Below the pieces are notes generated by a model, which was not told where the DNA came from, ran no database searches, and worked only from the letters and a program-made list of their open reading frames with translations. From Gammaproteobacteria bacterium (lineage in GTDB: Bacteria; Pseudomonadota; Gammaproteobacteria; Burkholderiales; Burkholderiaceae_C), in assembly GCA_018903185.1 (NCBI GenBank), contig JAHIQV010000480.1, positions 1-5,574 of the forward strand: a DNA stretch of 5,574 nt, read 5' to 3'. A program made the translations under genes and the position numbers. Below are positions 1 to 5,574 of this stretch, one piece after another (position 1 is the stretch's first letter; every line of letters begins with the position of its first letter).

Positions 1-499
1 GATCGTCATCCACTCCATCAGCCTGCCGCCCGGCGTCTACGGGGGCCCGGAAGTGGAACAACTCTTCACCAACCAGCTCGACTGGGACACCCATCCCTAC
101 TTCCAGCAGATCCGTGGCATGGAAGTCTCGGCGCATTTTTTCATCCGCCGCAATGGCGAACTCGTGCAGTTTGTCGACGCCGATGCACGCGCCTGGCACG
201 CCGGAACGTCCTGCTGGCGTGGCCGCGGCAACTGCAACGACGACTCCATCGGGATCGAGCTGGAGGGTCAGGAAGGCGAACCCTTCACCAGTGCGCAATA
301 CGACTGCCTGACCCGCTTGTGCGCCAGCCTCGGCGGGCGTTACCCGATCGCCCACGTGGCGGGCCACGAGCACATTGCCCCCGGCCGCAAGCAGGACCCA
401 GGCAGCGGTTTCGACTGGACACGGTTACAACAAGATCTGGGTTGGGCCGATGCGTGTTTTCCCCAAGACACGCGTCCGTCTACCCGCATGACCCCCTGA
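1..499 (+). CDS. ampD: 1,6-anhydro-N-acetylmuramyl-L-alanine amidase AmpD (5' end missing)
   Basis: AmpD is a cytosolic zinc amidase that cuts the bond between anhydro-N-acetylmuramic acid and the stem peptide during cell-wall recycling. In many Gram-negatives its loss derepresses AmpR-controlled beta-lactamase. The frame is open from base 2, so the gene starts outside the window; about 30 N-terminal codons are missing by comparison with E. coli AmpD as I remember it. Visible landmarks are the IHSISLPPG strand with the first zinc His at 11-13, the core VSAHFFIRRNGELVQFV, RAWHAG, the catalytic Glu of GIELEG at 257-259, and GHEHIAPGRKQDPG. That last motif carries the second zinc His (365-367), the catalytic Lys (389-391) and the zinc Asp (395-397). 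All catalytic positions are intact. A tail of about 25 residues after the FDW motif is not conserved in my memory of the family. The GTG at 53 is an internal codon, not the start. The gene looks functional and is probably transcribed separately from nrdA. Confidence 0.95.
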   Translation, partial: IVIHSISLPPGVYGGPEVEQLFTNQLDWDTHPYFQQIRGMEVSAHFFIRRNGELVQFVDADARAWHAGTSCWRGRGNCNDDSIGIELEGQEGEPFTSAQYDCLTRLCASLGGRYPIAHVAGHEHIAPGRKQDPGSGFDWTRLQQDLGWADACFPQDTRPSTRMTP

Positions 500-722
500 G
501 GTCCCAAGTTTCCCAAACGCTGGCGGTTTGCACAGCGCAACATGGGCGCCGCTTTCAACGACAAAACTCCCGGCAGCCCGCATCCCTGCTGCAGAAAAAA
601 TCCGACAGCAAGGCTCATTGAGCCGTCACCAGACGTTCGCTGACGTTGCAGCGGTTCGGGAGACCCCAGGCATTTTTGTCTGACGAAAGGGGTCCATCGC
701 GTCGGTCGCAGTTTTTTCACAA
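500..722. other. Intergenic stretch after ampD, no gene seen
   Basis: This is the upstream half of the 437-base gap between ampD and nrdA. I see no reading frame here with a start, ribosome binding site and protein-like composition. The only structure is a short perfect inverted repeat, GGCTC-att-GAGCC at 612-624, with no T-run after it on the + strand, so it is not a convincing ampD terminator. The T-tract at 712-717 lacks a good stem in front of it. The rest of the gap (723-936) is the nrdA control region and leader, described separately. Confidence 0.6.
713..721 (+). promoter_or_regulatory. Possible DnaA box upstream of nrdA
   Basis: The 9-mer TTTTTCACA fits the relaxed DnaA-box consensus TTWTNCACA at every position. 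It ends one base before the first NrdR box. E. coli nrdAB is known to be controlled by DnaA binding upstream of its promoter, so the place is sensible. A single relaxed 9-mer in a T-rich tract can easily arise by chance, and I see no second box nearby. Confidence 0.3.
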
Positions 723-738
723 ACACTACCGGTAGTGG
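723..738 (+). promoter_or_regulatory. NrdR box 1
   Basis: The 16-mer acactaccggtagtgg contains a perfect 14-base palindrome at 724-737. It matches about 11 of 16 positions of the known NrdR consensus acaCwAtATaTwGtGt; the outer arms fit and the centre is CCGG rather than AT-rich. NrdR is a zinc-ribbon/ATP-cone repressor that binds paired boxes in front of RNR operons. The pairing with the better box at 755-770 makes the call. Confidence 0.8.
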
Positions 739-739
739 C

Positions 740-768
740 TTGAACACCCACCACACACCAGATATAGT
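740..768 (+). promoter_or_regulatory. Predicted sigma70-type promoter of nrdA(B)
   Basis: The -35 is TTGAAC at 740-745 (4 of 6 consensus bases), the spacer is 17 bp, and the -10 is TATAGT at 763-768 (5 of 6). The -35 lies between the two NrdR boxes and the -10 lies inside box 2. This predicts a transcript start near 774-776 and a leader of about 160 nt. The start site is inferred, not measured. Confidence 0.65.
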
Positions 769-770
769 GT
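755..770 (+). promoter_or_regulatory. NrdR box 2
   Basis: The 16-mer acaccagatatagtgt matches about 14 of 16 positions of the NrdR consensus. It lies 16 bases after box 1, so the centres are 32 bp apart, three helical turns. That is the usual geometry for cooperative NrdR binding on one face of the DNA. The box contains the predicted -10 element, so occupancy should block RNA polymerase. Confidence 0.88.
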
Positions 771-924
771 GCTCTGCGCGTTGCGGTCGCCCGATCAACT
801 GGCTCTTGACCCTCTTGATTTTTCTGCTCAAACCCGATCAAGCCAACGGATTTGTCGCGGAACCGGCCTCCCCACCACGCTGCCATCCGACACCGCGCGC
901 CTTGGCCGCCGCCACAAAACAAAC

Positions 925-933
925 GAAAGAGGA
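925..933 (+). promoter_or_regulatory. Ribosome binding site of nrdA
   Basis: A purine-rich GAAAGAGGA, with GAGG at 929-932, stands four bases before the ATG at 937. The spacing is short but usable. It supports this start over the in-frame ATG at 769, which overlaps NrdR box 2 and would precede the predicted transcript start. Confidence 0.7.
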
Positions 934-936
934 ACC

Positions 937-3828
937 ATGCTGACTGCCCAATCCCCCACATCCGCCACCGCGTCCGCGATGCCTTCCGCTGGTGCCACCA
1001 GCGCTGCCATGCCCGACAGCGCCAGCTCGGTTTTTGCCCAGTACCAGATCATCCGCCGCAACGGCGCGGTCGTGCCTTTTGAGCCAAGCAAGATCGCGGT
1101 GGCGCTGATGAAAGCCTTCCTGGCCGTGCACGGCACCCAGGGCGCGGCCTCGGCCAGCGTGCGCGAAACGGTGGACGCCCTGACGCAGAACGTGGTGCGC
1201 GCGCTGATGCGCTCGCGCCCCGCTGGCGGCACCTTCCATATTGAGGACGTGCAGGACCAGGTCGAACTCGGCCTGATGCGCAGCGGTCACCACGAAGTGG
1301 CGCGCGCCTACGTGCTGTACCGCGAACGCCGCACGCAGGAACGAGCCCATCAGGCAGAAGCGCAGAAGCCCGCCGAAGCCCTGCTGCACGTGATGGACGG
1401 CGGCCAGCGCGTGCCGCTGGACCTGAACCGCCTGCAGCACCTGATCGAAGACGCCTGCAAAGGCCTGGGCAAAGACGTCAAGGCCGACCCGATCGTCGCC
1501 GAGACCAAGCGCAACCTGTACGACGGCGTGCCGATCGAAGAGGTCTACAAGGCCTCCATCCTGGCCGCGCGCACCCTGATCGAAAAAGACCCGGACTACA
1601 CCTACGCCACCGCGCGCCTGCTGCTGCACACCATCGTCAAGGAGGTGATCGGTGAAGAAGTGCCTTCCACCGAGATGGGCGCGCGCTACGCCGACTACTT
1701 CCCGCAGTTCATCAAGAAGGGTGTGCAGAACGAGCTGCTCGATGAGAAGCTGCAGCAGTTCGACCTCGCCCGTCTGGGCGCGGCGCTCAAGCCCGAGCGC
1801 GACCTGCAGTTCGACTACCTTGGCCTGCAGACCCTGTACGACCGCTACTTCCTGCACGTGCGCAAGTCCCGCATCGAGCTGCCGCAGGCTTTCTTCATGC
1901 GCGTGGCCATGGGCCTGGCGCTCAACGAGATCGACCGCGAAGCGCGCGCCATCGAGTTCTACGAGGTCCTGTCCTCGTTCGATTTCATGTCGTCCACGCC
2001 CACGCTGTTCAACAGCGGCACCCGCCGCTCGCAACTCTCCAGCTGCTACCTGACCACCGTGCCCGACGACCTCGACGGCATCTACGAGTCGATCAAGGAA
2101 AACGCGCTGCTGTCCAAGTTCGCTGGCGGCCTGGGCAACGACTGGACGCGCGTGCGGGCCATGGGCGCCCACATCAAGGGCACCAACGGCGAATCGCAAG
2201 GCGTGGTGCCTTTCCTCAAGGTGGTCAACGACACCGCCGTGGCGGTGAACCAGGGCGGCAAGCGCAAAGGCGCGGTCTGCACCTACCTGGAAACCTGGCA
2301 CCTGGACATCGAAGAATTCCTGGAACTGCGCAAGAACACCGGCGACGACCGCCGCCGCACCCACGACATGAACACGGCGAACTGGATTCCCGACCTGTTC
2401 ATGAAGCGCGTGATGGAAAAAGGCGAGTGGAGCCTGTTCTCGCCCAACGACGTGCCCGACCTGCACGACCTGTTCGGCGCCGATTTCGAAAAGGCCTACG
2501 TCGCCTATGAAGAGAAGGCCGCCCGCGGCGAGATCAAGCCCTACCGCAAGCTGCCCGCCACCGACATGTGGCGCAAGATGCTGTCGATGCTGTTCGAGAC
2601 CGGCCACCCCTGGATCACCTTCAAGGACGCCTGCAATGTGCGCAGCCCGCAGCAGCACGTAGGTGTGGTGCACAGCTCCAACCTCTGCACCGAGATCACA
2701 CTCAACACCAGCGACACCGAAACCGCCGTCTGCAACCTCGGATCGATCAACCTGCTCAAGCACCTGAAAGATGGTGGGGTTGATCATCAGAAGCTGCAGA
2801 AGACGATCAAGACCGCGATGCGCATGCTCGACAACGTGATCGACATCAACTACTACGCCGTCAAGAAGGCGCGCGACTCCAACATGCGCCACCGCCCGGT
2901 CGGTCTCGGCATCATGGGCTTCCAGGACGCGCTGTACGAACTGCGCATCCCCTATGCCTCCAACGACGCGGTCGAGTTTGCCGACCGCTCGATGGAAGCG
3001 GTCTGCTACCACGCCTACTGGGCCTCCACCGAACTCGCCAGGGAGCGCGGCCGTTACGCCAGCTACAAGGGTTCGTTGTGGGACCAGGGCATCCTGCCGC
3101 CCGACACGCTGGACCTGCTGGCGCGCGAGCGCGGTGGTTATGTGGACGTGGACCGCAGCAGCAGCCTGGACTGGGACGCGCTGCGCCAGAAGATCGCCAC
3201 CGACGGCATGCGCAACTCCAACTGCGTGGCGATCGCGCCGACCGCGACCATCTCCAACATCATCGGCGTGGACGCGTCCATCGAGCCCTGCTTCGGCAAC
3301 CTCTCGGTCAAGTCCAACCTGTCGGGCGAGTTCACCGTCATCAACGGCTACCTGGTGAAAGACCTGAAGCGGCTGGGCCTGTGGGACGACGTGATGGTCA
3401 TGGACCTCAAACACTTCGACGGTTCGCTGCGCTCCATCGACCGCGTGCCGCAAGAAGTGAAAGCGCTGTACGCCACCGCTTTCGAAGTGGAACCGCTGTG
3501 GCTGGTGGAAGCCGCGGCGCGGCGCCAGAAGTGGATCGACCAGGCGCAGAGCCTGAACATCTACATGGCCGGCGCCTCGGGCAAGAAGCTCGACGACACC
3601 TACAAGCTCGCGTGGTTGCGAGGTCTCAAGACCACCTACTACCTGCGCACAACCTCTGCCACGCAGGCTGAAAAATCAACGGGGCGCACCGGTCAGCTCA
3701 ACGCCGTCGCGATACACGGCAACGATGCTTCGATGGTCGCACCCGTTGCGACTTCGATGTCGGCAGAGCCCGCCACCGACATCAAGTTTTGTGCGATCGA
3801 CGACCCCGGTTGTGAAGCCTGCCAGTGA
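937..3828 (+). CDS. nrdA: Ribonucleoside-diphosphate reductase class Ia, alpha (catalytic) subunit
   Basis: NrdA reduces ribonucleoside diphosphates to deoxyribonucleoside diphosphates in the cytosol, using a radical passed on by NrdB. The protein is 963 aa. After a Ser/Ala-rich leader (1-35) come an ATP-cone (about 36-132, IIRRNGAVVPFEPSKI), a second, degenerate ATP-cone (about 149-235), and then the ten-stranded barrel. The redox pair is C370 (SSCYL) and C599 (AVCNLGS). The active-site triad is N582, C584 (thiyl radical) and E586 in SNLCTEI. P768-N774 (PTATISN) is the phosphate-binding loop, and Y901-Y902 are the radical-transfer tyrosines. The C-terminal CEAC pair (C959, C962) shuttles electrons from thioredoxin or glutaredoxin. 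E. coli C225, C439 and Y730-Y731 correspond to these by motif. The start at 937 fits the RBS and gives the length expected for two-cone NrdA proteins; an ATG 56 codons earlier is rejected. nrdB follows after 143 bp. Control by NrdR is predicted from the upstream boxes. Confidence 0.97.
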   Translation: MLTAQSPTSATASAMPSAGATSAAMPDSASSVFAQYQIIRRNGAVVPFEPSKIAVALMKAFLAVHGTQGAASASVRETVDALTQNVVRALMRSRPAGGTFHIEDVQDQVELGLMRSGHHEVARAYVLYRERRTQERAHQAEAQKPAEALLHVMDGGQRVPLDLNRLQHLIEDACKGLGKDVKADPIVAETKRNLYDGVPIEEVYKASILAARTLIEKDPDYTYATARLLLHTIVKEVIGEEVPSTEMGARYADYFPQFIKKGVQNELLDEKLQQFDLARLGAALKPERDLQFDYLGLQTLYDRYFLHVRKSRIELPQAFFMRVAMGLALNEIDREARAIEFYEVLSSFDFMSSTPTLFNSGTRRSQLSSCYLTTVPDDLDGIYESIKENALLSKFAGGLGNDWTRVRAMGAHIKGTNGESQGVVPFLKVVNDTAVAVNQGGKRKGAVCTYLETWHLDIEEFLELRKNTGDDRRRTHDMNTANWIPDLFMKRVMEKGEWSLFSPNDVPDLHDLFGADFEKAYVAYEEKAARGEIKPYRKLPATDMWRKMLSMLFETGHPWITFKDACNVRSPQQHVGVVHSSNLCTEITLNTSDTETAVCNLGSINLLKHLKDGGVDHQKLQKTIKTAMRMLDNVIDINYYAVKKARDSNMRHRPVGLGIMGFQDALYELRIPYASNDAVEFADRSMEAVCYHAYWASTELARERGRYASYKGSLWDQGILPPDTLDLLARERGGYVDVDRSSSLDWDALRQKIATDGMRNSNCVAIAPTATISNIIGVDASIEPCFGNLSVKSNLSGEFTVINGYLVKDLKRLGLWDDVMVMDLKHFDGSLRSIDRVPQEVKALYATAFEVEPLWLVEAAARRQKWIDQAQSLNIYMAGASGKKLDDTYKLAWLRGLKTTYYLRTTSATQAEKSTGRTGQLNAVAIHGNDASMVAPVATSMSAEPATDIKFCAIDDPGCEACQ

Positions 3829-3858
3829 GCGCTGCCGGTGATGCGTGTGTGTGCTGTG

Positions 3859-3896
3859 GTGTTGAAGGTCGCGCATTCGATGCGACACCGCAACAC
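3859..3896 (+). repeat. Inverted repeat in the nrdA-nrdB spacer
   Basis: GTGTTG at 3859-3864 pairs with CAACAC at 3891-3896. Inside it GTCGC at 3868-3872 pairs with GCGAC at 3882-3886, with an interior loop between the two stems. It begins about 30 bases after the nrdA stop. No T-run follows, so it is not a standard intrinsic terminator. It could stabilise the 3' end of nrdA mRNA or mark a processing site. Confidence 0.45.
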
Positions 3897-3912
3897 AAAA
3901 CATTCACCACGC

Positions 3913-3936
3913 GCATGAGTCCTTTGCATTTCATGC
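3913..3936. repeat. Second dyad upstream of nrdB
   Basis: The arms GCATGA (3913-3918) and TCATGC (3931-3936) are perfectly complementary, with 12 bases between them. The dyad overlaps the possible -35 of an internal nrdB promoter. It may be an operator, a small hairpin, or chance; 6-bp arms are weak evidence. Confidence 0.25.
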
Positions 3937-3951
3937 CGACACTTCGATAAT
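3923..3951 (+). promoter_or_regulatory. Possible weak internal promoter for nrdB
   Basis: TTTGCA at 3923-3928 (4 of 6 consensus bases), 17 bp of spacer, then GATAAT at 3946-3951 (5 of 6). Transcription would begin only about 14 bases before the nrdB ATG, giving a very short leader. The -10 is good for such GC-rich DNA but the -35 is poor. nrdB is more likely to be carried mainly by read-through from nrdA. Confidence 0.25.
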
Positions 3952-3971
3952 CCGTTGAATTGGACACCACT

Positions 3972-5138
3972 ATGTTGACCTGGGACGATCAAGTTACTCC
4001 CTCCTCGAAGCCCGCATCGATTCCCCTGCCACCTCACATGCCGGGTGTGCAAGCGTCACTGTCCTCTGCGGCAAATTCGGCCCCCGCTTTCGCTGCACCC
4101 AAAGCAGCCACGCCGAGCACACACCGCGTCAACGCAGCCGACAAGCGCATCATCAACGGCAAGACCGACGTCAACCAGCTGGTGCCGTTCAAGTACAAGT
4201 GGGCCTGGGAAAAATACCTCGCCACCTGCGCCAACCACTGGATGCCGCAGGAAGTGAACATGAGCCGCGACATCGCGCTCTGGAAAGATCCCAACGGGCT
4301 GACCGACGACGAACGCCGCATCGTCAAGCGCAACCTCGGCTTCTTCACCACCGCCGACTCACTCGCTGCCAACAACATCGTGCTCGGCACCTACCGCCAC
4401 ATCACGGCGCCCGAGTGCCGCCAGTTCCTGCTGCGCCAGGCCTTCGAGGAAGCGATCCACACGCACGCCTATCAGTACATCGTGGAGTCGCTGGGCCTGG
4501 ACGAGTCCGAGATCTTCAACGCCTACAACGAAGTGCAGTCGATCCGCGACAAGGATGAGTTCCTGATCCCCTTCATCGAAGCGATCATGGACCCGGCCTT
4601 CGCCACCGGCACACCCGAGAACGACCAGACCCTGCTGAAAAGTCTGATCGTCTTCGCCTGTCTGATGGAAGGCCTGTTCTTCTACGTCGGCTTCACGCAG
4701 ATCCTGGCGCTGGGCCGCCAGAACAAGATGACCGGCGCCGCCGAGCAGTACCAGTACATCCTGCGCGACGAGTCCATGCATTGCAACTTCGGCATCGATC
4801 TGATCAACGCGATCAAGATGGAGAACCCGATGCTGTGGACAGCCGAGTTCAAGGCCGAGATCAAGGCGCTCTTCATGCAGGCGGTCGAACTGGAGTACCG
4901 CTACGCCGAAGACACCATGCCGCGCGGCGTGCTCGGCATGAACGCCTCCATGTTCAAAGGCTATCTGCGCTACATCGCCAACCGTCGCGCCACGCAGATT
5001 GGCCTGGAGCCCATGTTTCCGAACGAAGAAAATCCGTTCCCCTGGATGAGCGAAATGATCGATCTCAAAAAGGAACGCAATTTCTTTGAAACCCGCGTGA
5101 TCGAATACCAGTCTGGTGGAGCGCTTTCCTGGGACTGA
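3972..5138 (+). CDS. nrdB: Ribonucleoside-diphosphate reductase class Ia, beta (radical-generating) subunit
   Basis: NrdB holds a di-iron site that makes a stable tyrosyl radical and sends it to the NrdA active site. The protein is 388 aa. Residues 1 to about 52 are an Ala/Pro/Ser-rich, probably disordered extension; the ferritin-like helical core starts near [12 protein letters not shown]. Iron ligands by motif are D129 (TTADSL), E160 and H163 (FEEAIH), E233 (LMEGLFFY), and E267 and H270 (RDESMH). The radical tyrosine is Y167, four residues after H163. These correspond to E. coli D84, E115, H118, E204, E238, H241 and Y122. The C-terminus, [13 protein letters not shown], carries Y379, probably the interface radical-transfer tyrosine, in the tail that docks on NrdA. 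I chose the ATG at 3972 because MLTWDDQ is a start I recall from related NrdB proteins. A TTG at 3960 would add four residues. No good Shine-Dalgarno precedes either start (only GGA at 3962-3964), which suggests coupling to nrdA or weak initiation. Confidence 0.96.
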   Translation: MLTWDDQVTPSSKPASIPLPPHMPGVQASLSSAANSAPAFAAPKAATPSTHRVNAADKRIINGKTDVNQLVPFKYKWAWEKYLATCANHWMPQEVNMSRDIALWKDPNGLTDDERRIVKRNLGFFTTADSLAANNIVLGTYRHITAPECRQFLLRQAFEEAIHTHAYQYIVESLGLDESEIFNAYNEVQSIRDKDEFLIPFIEAIMDPAFATGTPENDQTLLKSLIVFACLMEGLFFYVGFTQILALGRQNKMTGAAEQYQYILRDESMHCNFGIDLINAIKMENPMLWTAEFKAEIKALFMQAVELEYRYAEDTMPRGVLGMNASMFKGYLRYIANRRATQIGLEPMFPNEENPFPWMSEMIDLKKERNFFETRVIEYQSGGALSWD

Positions 5139-5191
5139 CACCGTCACCACCCGGGGCCGCAACCATCCATCACATGTTTTTTGAACATTCA

Positions 5192-5232
5192 GAACCCTGC
5201 TTCCTGCGCCTTGGCGTTGGGGTCAGGGTTTT
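5192..5232 (+). terminator. Probable intrinsic terminator of nrdB
   Basis: AACCCTG at 5193-5199 pairs with CAGGGTT at 5224-5230. The loop can fold further (TTCC with GGGG, then CGC with GCG), giving a long, nearly continuous stem. TTTT at 5229-5232 ends it. The short T-run, partly taken up by the stem, lowers confidence. It stands about 55 bases after the nrdB stop and 125 before the histone-like gene. Confidence 0.5.
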
Positions 5233-5251
5233 GTCACAGGATTCAACGCTT

Positions 5252-5285
5252 TGGGGTCATCCGTGGATGCATCCGCACGACCCCA
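5252..5285 (+). repeat. Hairpin between nrdB and the histone-like gene
   Basis: TGGGGTC at 5252-5258 pairs perfectly with GACCCCA at 5279-5285. Inside is the perfect 10-base palindrome GGATGCATCC at 5265-5274. No T-tract follows. The left arm is part of TTGGGGTCA (5251-5259), an exact copy of which lies at 5217-5225 inside the terminator hairpin, so the right arm could pair with either copy. Confidence 0.45.
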
Positions 5286-5344
5286 GGGCCTTGAATCACT
5301 TCTTCGGCACAACGACCGACTGAAGTGCTCTTTGCAACTTGATC

Positions 5345-5350
5345 AAGGAG
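5345..5350 (+). promoter_or_regulatory. Strong ribosome binding site of the histone-like gene
   Basis: AAGGAG stands six bases before the ATG at 5357, close to ideal and much stronger than the site of either RNR gene. Its first three bases are the end of a perfect 10-base palindrome, CTTGATCAAG, at 5338-5347. The strength suggests an abundant protein. Confidence 0.85.
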
Positions 5351-5356
5351 AAAACA

Positions 5357-5574
5357 ATGGCAACTGCGAAAAAGGCCCCGGCCAAAAAGGCCGCTCCGGC
5401 AACGAAAGCCGCTCCAGCTAAAAAGGCCGCTCCGGCCAAGAAAGCTGCACCGGCCAAAAAAGCCGTCGTGAAAAAGGCAGCCCCAGCGAAGAAGGCCGCC
5501 CCGGCCAAGAAAGCTGCACCGGCCAAAAAAGCCGTCGTGAAAAAGGCAGCCCCAGCGAAGAAGGCCGCTCCGGC
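5357..5574 (+). CDS. Histone H1-like, Ala/Lys/Pro-rich DNA-binding protein (3' end missing)
   Basis: The frame is open from the ATG to the window edge: 72 full codons plus two bases, with no stop. The visible protein uses only Met, Ala, Thr, Lys, Pro and Val, has no acidic or aromatic residues, and repeats the pattern AAPAKK. This is the composition of bacterial histone H1-like proteins (the HctB/AlgP-type tails of beta- and gammaproteobacteria), which bind DNA through charge and help compact the nucleoid. A VVKK block at residues 37-40 recurs at 60-63, because residues 26-48 and 49-71 are the same 23-residue unit. The start is fixed by the strong AAGGAG. I give no gene symbol because low-complexity proteins of this type are easily misnamed. 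Any non-repetitive domain would lie outside the window. It is probably a separate transcript from nrdB, given the likely terminator between them. Confidence 0.85.
   Translation, partial: MATAKKAPAKKAAPATKAAPAKKAAPAKKAAPAKKAVVKKAAPAKKAAPAKKAAPAKKAVVKKAAPAKKAAP
5432..5569 (+). repeat. 69-bp tandem repeat inside the histone-like gene
   Basis: Bases 5432-5500 and 5501-5569 are identical except for the last base (c versus t), and a third copy seems to start at 5570. The unit is 69 bp (23 codons), so copy number can change without shifting the frame. Each unit encodes PAKKAAPAKKAVVKKAAPAK followed by KAA. The near-identity at synonymous positions points to recent duplication or gene conversion rather than selection on the protein alone. 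Confidence 0.95.

Noticed and set aside
806..811. TTGACC as the -35 of a second nrdA promoter
   Set aside because: No acceptable -10 lies 16-18 bp downstream.
340..831. Minus-strand open frame across the ampD end and the nrdA control region
   Set aside because: It covers ampD and the NrdR boxes, has no evident ribosome binding site, and shows no recognisable protein pattern.
815..841. TTGAT ... ATCAA as an FNR/Anr site
   Set aside because: The half-sites are 17 bases apart instead of four.
769..936. Upstream in-frame ATG giving a 1019-aa NrdA
   Set aside because: The ATG overlaps NrdR box 2 and lies before the predicted transcript start. The added 56 residues look like translated leader, and a ribosome binding site supports 937.
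838..3453. An 871-codon open frame on the minus strand, antisense to nrdA
   Set aside because: It mirrors the GC-rich codon pattern of nrdA. Its translation is rich in His, Val and Gly and resembles no family I know, and nrdA on the + strand is certain.
3964..3979. acaccactatgttgac as a third NrdR box at the nrdB start
   Set aside because: Only the left arm matches; the centre and right arm do not, and there is no partner box at the usual spacing.
4359..5162. A 267-codon open frame antisense to nrdB
   Set aside because: It is the same kind of shadow, with His/Val/Leu-rich low-information sequence over a certain gene.
5230..5238. TTTGTCACA as a second DnaA box upstream of the histone-like gene
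   Set aside because: It misses the consensus at a conserved T and lies beside the terminator stem.
5296..5526. Minus-strand frame with AGAAFLAGAAF repeats resembling a membrane protein
   Set aside because: It is the reverse complement of the Ala/Lys/Pro repeat. The + frame has an ideal ribosome binding site and a known type of composition.
5432..5574. Direct repeats suggestive of a CRISPR or satellite array
   Set aside because: The units are contiguous without spacers, in frame, and coding.

Overview
The window reads as a vegetative chromosomal segment of a high-GC betaproteobacterium, most likely order Burkholderiales and perhaps family Comamonadaceae. The reasons are the order ampD - nrdA - nrdB - Ala/Lys/Pro-rich histone H1-like gene, the NrdA with two ATP-cones, the NrdB start MLTWDDQ and the GC-rich third codon positions. 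Genus cannot be fixed from the sequence alone. All four genes are on the + strand.

Layout: (1) 1-499 is the 3' part of ampD, a cytosolic zinc amidase of peptidoglycan recycling. (2) 500-936 has no gene that I can support. Its first part (about 500-710) is featureless. From 713 it holds a compact control region: a DnaA-box-like 9-mer, two NrdR boxes exactly 32 bp centre to centre, and a sigma70-type promoter whose -10 lies inside the second box. A leader of about 160 nt follows. (3) 937-3828 is nrdA, the catalytic subunit of class Ia ribonucleotide reductase (963 aa, two ATP-cones). (4) 3829-3971 is a spacer with two inverted repeats and a possible weak internal promoter. (5) 3972-5138 is nrdB, the radical-generating subunit, with all iron ligands and the radical tyrosine intact. 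(6) 5139-5356 holds a probable nrdB terminator, a second hairpin that may compete with it, and a strong ribosome binding site. (7) 5357-5574 is the start of a histone H1-like gene that runs off the window. It is built from Ala-Lys-Pro repeats and contains a 69-bp tandem duplication at DNA level.

NrdA and NrdB together make deoxyribonucleotides. The promoter architecture predicts repression by nucleotide-loaded NrdR, and the N-terminal ATP-cone predicts allosteric shut-off by dATP. The histone-like protein would bind the DNA that is made, but a functional link to RNR rests on adjacency only.

I found no undescribed system. The items most worth following are the NrdR/promoter/DnaA-box arrangement, the paired hairpins after nrdB, and the expanding repeat in the histone-like gene.
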